Source: a virus
Length of the DNA stretch: 37,655 nt
Virus record (IMG/VR): IMGVR_UViG_3300044621_001089
Coordinates: 1 to 37,655 of that record
Strand: one strand, 5' to 3'
The stretch's first letter is position 1. Every line of letters starts with the position of its first letter. The position numbers and the translations under genes were made by a program. This document shows positions 31,426 to 36,739 of this stretch, piece after piece. The notes below the pieces were generated by a model that was given only the letters and a program-made list of their open reading frames with translations, made no database searches and was not told where the DNA came from.

Positions 31426-32212
31426 GTGTCCTATAATATAGTTTACCCTTTGGCACGCCTCGCGATATATAAGTTTTATTTATCTTTTGCCAGCAACCCA
31501 TAAAACCAGCTTATAATAGCCCCTTTTTGCTTACTCGTTTTTTGAGTAATGGTTACAACTTTTATGGGGTATATATCCAGCCCCTGTATTTTCGGTAAAA
31601 GTTTCAAACGATTTTTGCACTTTTTTTTACTTTTTTTCAACAGCCTATTTTTGTCAATTTTAAATTTACACACCACCGCGTTTTTTCCGATAAATTGCAA
31701 CTCGCAAGCCATTCCCCCACAGCCCTTTACGCCCATTTTCCGCCATATTTTAACCCGTTTTTTTCCGATAAAAGTTTGTAACAGTGTGTTTTTTTACTGT
31801 TACACTCCAAGCCTCGCAGCCTCAATGCGTTACAAGGGTTTTGTAACAGATATTTTTTCGCTGTTACACGCTACAGCCCTACTCCCACGGGCGTTCCCCG
31901 CGTTTCTGTAACAGATATCGACATTTCAAAAACTATATAAAAAATAGGGGTATTCAAAGTACCAAATTTTACTATTTATTATTAAGTTTCTATTAGGGTA
32001 TATATCTTACAACATATAGTTGTAACCATTTCTATACAATGTTTACTAATATTTTCTGTTACCTGTTACAGAGTATTATATTATATAGTAAAGACGGGGG
32101 TTGTAGGCTGTAACAGATTTTTTTTATCTGTTACAATCTGTTACAATTTGGTGGAATGGAAAAATTTGTTTTATTTGGTGGCCGAACAAAAACAGAAAAT
32201 CAAGCATAGTTT
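31426..32212. other. Non-coding AT-rich region, candidate origin or packaging site
   Basis: This is the longest stretch without a supported gene (about 790 bp). The left part (31426-31770) is T-rich on the + strand with runs such as TTTTTTTTAC. It has three related copies of a T-rich motif ending CCGATAAA or CGGTAAAA (31588-31609, 31681-31702 and 31758-31782). The right part holds TGTAACAG iterons and several hairpins (listed separately). It lies between the replication operon and the terminase operon. Frames at 31549-31911 (+) and 31476-31736 (-) are low-complexity and rejected. The next gene starts at 32213. Confidence 0.65.
31777..32145. repeat. TGTAACAG/CTGTTACA iteron array with perfect hairpins
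   Basis: Nine exact copies of the 8-mer in either orientation start at 31777, 31797, 31842, 31861, 31907, 32063, 32109, 32128 and 32138, with near matches at 31829 and 32056. Three perfect inverted pairs form hairpins: 31777-31785 with 31796-31804 (9 bp), 31842-31849 with 31861-31868 (8 bp), and 32109-32118 with 32126-32135 (10 bp, T7 loop). The last arm is repeated in tandem at 32136-32145. A related palindrome TTACAAC-ATATA-GTTGTAA lies at 32007-32025. Such density cannot be chance. Confidence 0.85.
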
Positions 32213-32557
32213 ATGAAACGCATCGAAGACCACATCCAAGCGGAAATTGTTAAGTGGTGGCAGACGACCTACCCAGCGAGAGCCGCCGACCTTATACACA
32301 TCCCAAATGAGGGCAAAAGGAGCGCGCAGGAGGCCGGAAGGATGGCGGCGTTAGGGTTGATGCCCGGCGCACCCGATTTAATCGTTCATATCGGCTTTAA
32401 TCACTTCGTGCCGATTGAGGTGAAAGCACCCGGCGGGCGGCTATCCCAAAGTCAAAAAAACTTAAATCGCTTTTGGGGTGCGCGGGGAACTGAAATACAC
32501 GTCGTATATTCGTTAGAGGATTTCCAAAAAGTCATATCCCCATGGATGAAGAAATAA
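32213..32557 (+). CDS. VRR-NUC domain nuclease, 114 aa
   Basis: The 114-residue protein is a stand-alone VRR-NUC module. GAPDLIV supplies Asp55, and FVPIEVKAPGG supplies Glu69 and Lys71 of the PD-(D/E)XK core. SQSQ (Gln81) follows in the expected helix, and Glu11 in the N-terminal helix is also typical. Such small phage nucleases cut branched or single-stranded DNA and often act near replication or packaging genes. It is the first gene after the iteron region and overlaps the next gene by 16 nt. Confidence 0.86.
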   Translation: MKRIEDHIQAEIVKWWQTTYPARAADLIHIPNEGKRSAQEAGRMAALGLMPGAPDLIVHIGFNHFVPIEVKAPGGRLSQSQKNLNRFWGARGTEIHVVYSLEDFQKVISPWMKK

Positions 32558-32763
32558 GCGTTGAAGCCTACCAAAGGGGTTTAAGAAACATCGAGGCGAT
32601 GGAGTTTGAGCGATGGTACAGGGTAAGCGAACCGGAGATAGATTCGGCCATGCGACACGCGCAGGAAACGGGGGTACTTGCTCACGCAGGCTTCATGCTG
32701 GAGTGGAATTTTAAAGAAACCTTGGTACGCAAAGTAAAAAACCTTAACTTTGTTTCAAACTAA
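32542..32763 (+). CDS. Hypothetical protein, 73 aa
   Basis: The 73-residue helical, Glu-rich protein (MDEEISVEAYQRGLRNIEAM...) overlaps the VRR-NUC gene by 16 nt, so the pair is probably co-translated. The C-terminal part is basic (FKETLVRKVKNLNFVSN). The promoter of the next gene lies within its last codons. No family was recognised. Confidence 0.65.
   Translation: MDEEISVEAYQRGLRNIEAMEFERWYRVSEPEIDSAMRHAQETGVLAHAGFMLEWNFKETLVRKVKNLNFVSN
32722..32752 (+). promoter_or_regulatory. Promoter TTGG-N19-TAACTTTG for the SSB-like/terminase operon
   Basis: TTGG at 32722-32725 and TAACTTTG at 32745-32752 are spaced by 19 nt and lie inside the end of the previous gene. The leader to ATG 32787 is about 34 nt and A-rich. 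Confidence 0.6.
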
Positions 32764-32786
32764 TATAAACCGAAACACACGAAATC

Positions 32787-33146
32787 ATGGCAAAAATGTA
32801 CTGCGGCCAAGCCGCAATCAGACAAACGAAAATTGGTCAAGTGGTCAGCATTGAGCTTGACTTGACCGAATTAAGGGTAATTTTGGGAGAGGCCGCACAA
32901 GGCCAAAGCGAAGCACAAATCCGCGAGTGGACGGATAAGGCTGGCGTGGTACACAAGACCATTAAACTTGAAGCTATTCCAATGAAAGAGCCGGGCAAGT
33001 ACAGCACTCACACATTGAAGCTAAATACCTACGTGAAGGATGCCGCCGCGCCTGCACAGGCACCCGTGGTGGACAAGCGTAACGAGTACATCCATGATGC
33101 GGTAGTTACGCCCCAAGTGGTGGATGACGGAGGCTTACCATTTTAA
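32787..33146 (+). CDS. Candidate single-stranded DNA-binding protein with SSB-type tip, 119 aa
   Basis: The 119-residue protein ends VVDDGGLPF, matching the acidic Pro-Phe tip (as in DDDIPF) by which bacterial SSB proteins recruit replication and repair enzymes. The first ~90 residues are beta-rich (IGQVVSIELDLTEL, TIKLEAIPMK, THTLKLNTYVKD), compatible with an OB-like fold, and a flexible Ala/Pro/Val-rich linker follows. No conserved OB-fold signature is certain. No other SSB gene was seen in the window, so this fits the gap in the replication set. Confidence 0.55.
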   Translation: MAKMYCGQAAIRQTKIGQVVSIELDLTELRVILGEAAQGQSEAQIREWTDKAGVVHKTIKLEAIPMKEPGKYSTHTLKLNTYVKDAAAPAQAPVVDKRNEYIHDAVVTPQVVDDGGLPF

Positions 33147-33151
33147 AGATT

Positions 33152-33502
33152 ATGACCGCGCGTGAGGCTTATGCCATAGTGTGGTCGGCAGTTTGCAAGG
33201 GCGACCTAATTGCAGCCGCTGGGAGGACGGCAGCAAAGGGTGGCCCTTGTTCTATTTCTGAATTGGTAGCCCTGTTGAAATCCGAAGCGGGCGTATGGGA
33301 AGACCACCTATTGACCGACAGGGAACGCGCTAAGAACACATTGAGATTTGTAACCGAGCGCGGCCGTTCGGAATTGGCACGCGTAACCGCTGCGCGCACC
33401 TTGGTAGATATGTTGGAGGTAGACGGGCTAAACCCGAATGCTGACCGAGCCAAGATGCCAAGCGAAATAATATTTAAAGTACACGCGCCGAATGCTGAAT
33501 GA
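33152..33502 (+). CDS. Putative terminase small subunit, 116 aa
   Basis: The 116-residue protein lies directly before the large terminase gene and overlaps it by 11 nt. It is helical, with a region (ARVTAARTLVDMLEVDGLNP) and an end (PSEIIFKV) that resemble C-terminal parts of phage small terminases. An N-terminal helix-turn-helix for DNA recognition is possible (CSISELVALLKSEAG near residues 33-47) but not clear. It would bind the packaging site; the iteron region 1 kb upstream is one candidate. Confidence 0.62.
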   Translation: MTAREAYAIVWSAVCKGDLIAAAGRTAAKGGPCSISELVALLKSEAGVWEDHLLTDRERAKNTLRFVTERGRSELARVTAARTLVDMLEVDGLNPNADRAKMPSEIIFKVHAPNAE

Positions 33503-34808
33503 CCTTATATTAAACCTAAAGCAGAACGAAACCCTAACTGAAAGCCTAAAGTATAGGCTTTTTGCGTTTGTTGGGGGGATTAGGGGAGGTAAGACCATAA
33601 CGGGCAGCCATTGGGCATTGCGCAACATCCTGTCGCGCCCAAACGAAAAGGGCGGCATATTCTCCAACACTAACAAGCAGTTAAACCAAGCTACCCTAAG
33701 CGAGTTCATCAAGGTGCTGGATTATTATGGGCTGCATAGAGGAGTTTACTACGTTACCGGAAAAGACCCCGAAAGGTTCTTTGGTTACAAGTCCAAGTTC
33801 GACAGGCATGACGGCGTTTGGTCGTTCGCAAATGGTGCGCAGGTTATTGTGTTTTCGATTGAAACCATGATCCGCGGTATTGAGTTAGGCTGGTGCTGGG
33901 GGGATGAAGTACAGGACGCACCCGTTGAGAGCCTTAACGTGGTGCTGGGGCGTATGTCCGGAAGCGCGACCCCAAACACGCTATGGACAATGACGCCGCC
34001 AGCGAATAACCCCGGCATGGACAACTTAATTTACGGGGAGAATCCGATACCTCATGTGATTAGCACGACATACGACAACGCGGCGAACCTACCGGAAGGG
34101 TATGTGGAAGGATTGAGGGAGCGATATGATGACCTTTGGTTTGATCGTGAGGTGCTGGCGAAGCGCGTAACCATGTCGGGGCGAAATTGGCTTTATGCTT
34201 TTGACCGAAGTAGGCACGTGGGGAAAGTGGAGTATGTGCCGGACCTACCCGTTTATGTCAGTATTGACTTTAACGTATCGCCATTCGTAGCGGTGTTAGC
34301 GCAGCGCGGCGGCGGTGGTAGACAGGCATGGGTGCATTATTTTGACGAGGTGGTGATGCGAGACACCGAGGTGGGGAGTAGAACCTACATTGAGGCATTA
34401 TGTGAGGCCATACGGCAAAGGACACCGCAAGCGGCGGAGCGTAACTTATACTACGTTACGGGGGATGCCAGCGGGCGTGCGCAGTCGGTCATAAGTAGAC
34501 CGGGCGTAAATTATTGGACAGAGGTAGCGCAGTACTTACGGGTTGGTTACAACAAAATGAACGTGCCGTCATCTAACCCGCCGTTGGTGGAGAGCAGGCG
34601 GTTATGCAATGCGATATTTGCGAAGTTTCCGGATATTAAGATTTCGCCGAAGTGTGCGACATTGATTATGGATTGCGAGTTTGTAAAGGCAAAGAACGGG
34701 GCGGAGATAGACAAGAGCAGCCGGGCGAATGTGCACCAGCGGGCGGATGCTTTGGACGCGCTTAGGTACGACTTACAGGCAAACAATGCGGGGTGGGTTG
34801 AGCGTTGA
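33492..34808 (+). CDS. Terminase large subunit, 438 aa
   Basis: The ATPase domain has FVGGIRGGKT near residues 26-35 (Walker A) and ELGWCWGDEVQ near 131-140 (Walker B with catalytic Glu). The nuclease domain has VSIDFN near residues 255-260, YVTGDASG near 321-328 and RADALDALRYDL near 416-428, which supply the acidic metal-binding residues of the RNase H-like fold. The length (438) is normal. It pumps DNA into proheads and cuts the concatemer. In most siphoviruses the portal gene follows directly; here it is about 18.4 kb away when the ends are joined. Confidence 0.92.
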   Translation: MLNDLILNLKQNETLTESLKYRLFAFVGGIRGGKTITGSHWALRNILSRPNEKGGIFSNTNKQLNQATLSEFIKVLDYYGLHRGVYYVTGKDPERFFGYKSKFDRHDGVWSFANGAQVIVFSIETMIRGIELGWCWGDEVQDAPVESLNVVLGRMSGSATPNTLWTMTPPANNPGMDNLIYGENPIPHVISTTYDNAANLPEGYVEGLRERYDDLWFDREVLAKRVTMSGRNWLYAFDRSRHVGKVEYVPDLPVYVSIDFNVSPFVAVLAQRGGGGRQAWVHYFDEVVMRDTEVGSRTYIEALCEAIRQRTPQAAERNLYYVTGDASGRAQSVISRPGVNYWTEVAQYLRVGYNKMNVPSSNPPLVESRRLCNAIFAKFPDIKISPKCATLIMDCEFVKAKNGAEIDKSSRANVHQRADALDALRYDLQANNAGWVER

Positions 34809-34831
34809 GCGTGTTAAAAGGTGTTAATGTC

Positions 34832-34862
34832 TTGGCACTTGGTGGGGAGTTTTGTAGGTTTG
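34832..34862 (+). promoter_or_regulatory. Promoter TTGG-N19-TAGGTTTG after the terminase gene
   Basis: TTGG at 34832-34835 and TAGGTTTG at 34855-34862 are 19 nt apart, a good match to the Bacteroidota consensus. ATG 34877 follows after 14 nt. Confidence 0.58.
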
Positions 34863-34876
34863 TGAAAACGTAAACC

Positions 34877-35089
34877 ATGAGCAACCAAGTAAACCACCCA
34901 TCCCACTACGGCGGCGAATCCAACCCATACGAAGCGATTAAAGTTATCGAAGCATGGCACTTAGGCTTTAACCTTGGCAACGTGGTTAAGTACCTATCCC
35001 GCGCGGGAAAGAAGGGCGATACGCTGGAAGACCTACGCAAAGCCGCGTGGTATTTAAATCGGGAAATTCAAAACCGCGAAAATGAATAG
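34877..35089 (+). CDS. DUF3310 family protein, 70 aa
   Basis: The 70-residue protein shows the whole DUF3310 signature: NHPSHYGG near the start, YEAIKVIEAW, then GNVVKYLSRAGKKG and EDLRKAAWYLNREI. The family is widespread in phages and sometimes annotated as a nucleotide kinase-like protein, without firm biochemical proof. It has its own promoter and overlaps the next gene by 8 nt. Confidence 0.88.
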   Translation: MSNQVNHPSHYGGESNPYEAIKVIEAWHLGFNLGNVVKYLSRAGKKGDTLEDLRKAAWYLNREIQNRENE

Positions 35090-35366
35090 GTACACTTTGC
35101 TTTCCGAAAACTACGCCGAGCGTAAGAAGCTAAGGCAGGACTTCCATAAGGAAGCGCGGATAGGTGCGCTGGACAAGCTGGTGGTGTATTGCGCTTGGCT
35201 GGAGCATAAGGCAACAACTGAAACCAAGATAAGCAACGCTCAAATTAGGCGGCTATTTGGTAGCATATCGCGGCTGGACATTCACGACGACTTTTGTTTT
35301 ATCGAATACACCCTGTTCTTGGAAAACGAACTAATCATATCCCGTAAGGCTGCATTAAAAAAATAG
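35082..35366 (+). CDS. Hypothetical protein, 94 aa
   Basis: The 94-residue basic, helical protein (MNRYTLLSENYAERKKLRQD...) overlaps the DUF3310 gene by 8 nt. The middle region (ISNAQIRRLFGSISRLDIHD) could be a short DNA-binding helix pair, but no family was recognised. It ends just before a -7 box and the terminator at 35419-35445. Confidence 0.62.
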   Translation: MNRYTLLSENYAERKKLRQDFHKEARIGALDKLVVYCAWLEHKATTETKISNAQIRRLFGSISRLDIHDDFCFIEYTLFLENELIISRKAALKK

Positions 35367-35367
35367 T

Positions 35368-35375
35368 TACCTTTG
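35368..35375 (+). promoter_or_regulatory. -7 box TACCTTTG before a short terminated transcript
   Basis: TACCTTTG follows the 35082 gene directly. A transcript from here would start near 35382 and meet the terminator at 35419-35445 after about 60 nt. No -33 element is evident. Confidence 0.4.
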
Positions 35376-35418
35376 GCTGTTCATGGTTTTTGTTTTGTTT
35401 TGTTTTTATGCGTTTTTG

Positions 35419-35445
35419 GCGGGGTGTAACAGCCCCGCTTTTTTT
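35419..35445 (+). terminator. Rho-independent terminator, loop carries the iteron 8-mer
   Basis: GCGGGG (35419-35424) pairs with CCCCGC (35433-35438), followed by seven T. The 8-nt loop is TGTAACAG, the same 8-mer as the iterons at 31777-32145. Confidence 0.87.
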
Positions 35446-35446
35446 G

Positions 35447-35454
35447 TACCTTTG
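35447..35454 (+). promoter_or_regulatory. -7 box TACCTTTG directly after the terminator
   Basis: TTTGTACCTTTG (35443-35454) begins in the terminator T run and ends 3 nt before ATG 35458. Confidence 0.5.
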
Positions 35455-35457
35455 GGT

Positions 35458-36057
35458 ATGGCCATGACCATTCAGCAGTATATCCAAAAAATCAACAAGG
35501 CGGTTAAGGAATTGGAGGACGGCAAAGCGTTTACTGACGCCATAAGCGCGACCATTGTAGACCAAGCGGACAGGATATTTAACAATGGATTGGACGCGAC
35601 AGGCGGGCCTATTGACAAGTACAGCACGAAGCCAACATACATACCAGTTGATGCCGGCCCTATCAAGGTTAAGCCATTGGGCAAGCCATACGGCAAACCA
35701 AAGGTGGCGCGCTCTGTTTTTGAAACGGGAAAGAAAGCGGGTAAGCCATATAAATCGAGGTACTATAAGGGCGGCTATGCCGAATTTAAGGTTAAGATGC
35801 GGCGAACGGGTAAGTTTAGGCTGTTCCTTTTTGGCAACTTCAACCGCGCTTTTTTAAGATATGGTAAGTTCCCAACGCTGCTCAAAGAACCTAACCGCAT
35901 GGTGGCAATCTTTGCGATAAAGGCGGATGAAAGTAACCCACAGGGCAAAATAGACGGCCTGCTGAAAAACTACCCCAACGCGTTTAAGCTAAGCATAAAC
36001 GAAAAGGTAAACCACCGCGCGCGCATTTCCGCTTTGTGGAACAACGCCTTTAAATAA
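35458..36057 (+). CDS. Hypothetical virion protein, 199 aa (possible tail or neck protein)
   Basis: I chose ATG 35458 (MAMTIQQYIQKI), 3 nt after the promoter box, or ATG 35464. The frame reaches back to 35383, but that part is a T-rich hydrophobic stretch encoded by the terminator. The 199-residue product is very basic (many Lys-Pro-Tyr repeats such as KPYGKPKVARSVF) with a helical start. Small basic proteins of this type occur among neck and tail completion proteins (HK97 gp10-like), which would fit the position before the tail module. The family is not confirmed. Confidence 0.58.
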   Translation: MAMTIQQYIQKINKAVKELEDGKAFTDAISATIVDQADRIFNNGLDATGGPIDKYSTKPTYIPVDAGPIKVKPLGKPYGKPKVARSVFETGKKAGKPYKSRYYKGGYAEFKVKMRRTGKFRLFLFGNFNRAFLRYGKFPTLLKEPNRMVAIFAIKADESNPQGKIDGLLKNYPNAFKLSINEKVNHRARISALWNNAFK

Positions 36058-36061
36058 TTTG

Positions 36062-36069
36062 TACCTTAG
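36062..36069 (+). promoter_or_regulatory. -7 box TACCTTAG for the 36074 gene
   Basis: TTTGTACCTTAG (36058-36069) is followed by CCAC and ATG 36074, a 4-nt spacing that implies a leaderless mRNA. It overlaps the end of the previous gene. Confidence 0.5.
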
Positions 36070-36073
36070 CCAC

Positions 36074-36739
36074 ATGATTGCAGAGGTCATTTCCGAATTA
36101 TTGCCAAGCGTAGAAGCCACGGGGTTAATAAGTAACGCCTATGGCTTATGTGAGCTGGTCAATAAGGACGAGCGCGAGTTTCCGGTTTATTACATTGGAA
36201 GGGACAACGCTGTCAGCGTAAGTGAGCAAGACCCCCATAACGGGGTGGCTTGGTTTATGCGAAATGGCGAAACCACCACGGAGGACTTGGAAAGCCCACG
36301 CGAGAACGACCGCATAATACGTCAAACTATCCCCGTGCGCTTTTACGCATGGAGTGGCCGAAAGGTTTACGACGATGACGCGCCGCAAAGCCCCGAAATA
36401 TTAGCGCAAAATATGCGGGCTGCATTGGTGCGGGCTACCATGCCACAGCTTCGGCAAGTGTTGGGGATTTCCCGCGCGTTCACCGAGGCAACCGCCGTAA
36501 ACACTAACACGCGCGAAGTGTTGGAGATTTACGCCAATATACCCGTGCAGCGGCTTGACCATGTGGCGGTTTACATTGACTTAAACGTGGTGTTGATAGG
36601 CCGCGAGGAATGTTTTGTTCAGTATGCGTGCAAGACGCGTAACCGGGTTATTTTGCCCGCCGGAATATTAACGACAAGCCCATTGGGTGAAGCATTGATA
36701 ACAAGCCCCACGGGGGATTACATACTACCTTCGATATGA
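36074..36739 (+). CDS. Hypothetical virion protein, 221 aa (possible tail terminator/completion protein)
   Basis: I chose ATG 36074, 4 nt after a promoter box; an in-frame TTG at 36059 lies inside the previous gene. The 221-residue protein has mixed alpha/beta composition (QTIPVRFYAWSGR, LEIYANIPVQRLDHVAVYID), which resembles small neck or tail completion proteins. Its C-terminal ~25 residues contain short Thr/Ser/Gly repeats (TTSPLGEALITSPTGDYIL). It overlaps the fibre-like gene as ATGA. The role is inferred from position. Confidence 0.55.
   Translation: MIAEVISELLPSVEATGLISNAYGLCELVNKDEREFPVYYIGRDNAVSVSEQDPHNGVAWFMRNGETTTEDLESPRENDRIIRQTIPVRFYAWSGRKVYDDDAPQSPEILAQNMRAALVRATMPQLRQVLGISRAFTEATAVNTNTREVLEIYANIPVQRLDHVAVYIDLNVVLIGREECFVQYACKTRNRVILPAGILTTSPLGEALITSPTGDYILPSI

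Noticed and set aside
31476-31736. 86-codon minus-strand frame in the non-coding region
   Set aside because: Lys-rich low-complexity translation of the same T-rich DNA; it overlaps the repeat motifs and has no promoter box at its start.
31549-31911. 120-codon + strand frame in the non-coding region
   Set aside because: Phe/Leu/Pro-rich low-complexity translation of T-rich DNA; it runs through the iteron hairpins and has no promoter box near its start.
35383-35457. Lipoprotein signal peptide on the 35458 gene (frame open from 35383)
   Set aside because: The hydrophobic stretch with a Cys is encoded by a T-rich segment that includes an intrinsic terminator; a promoter box sits 3 nt before ATG 35458, so the real start is downstream.
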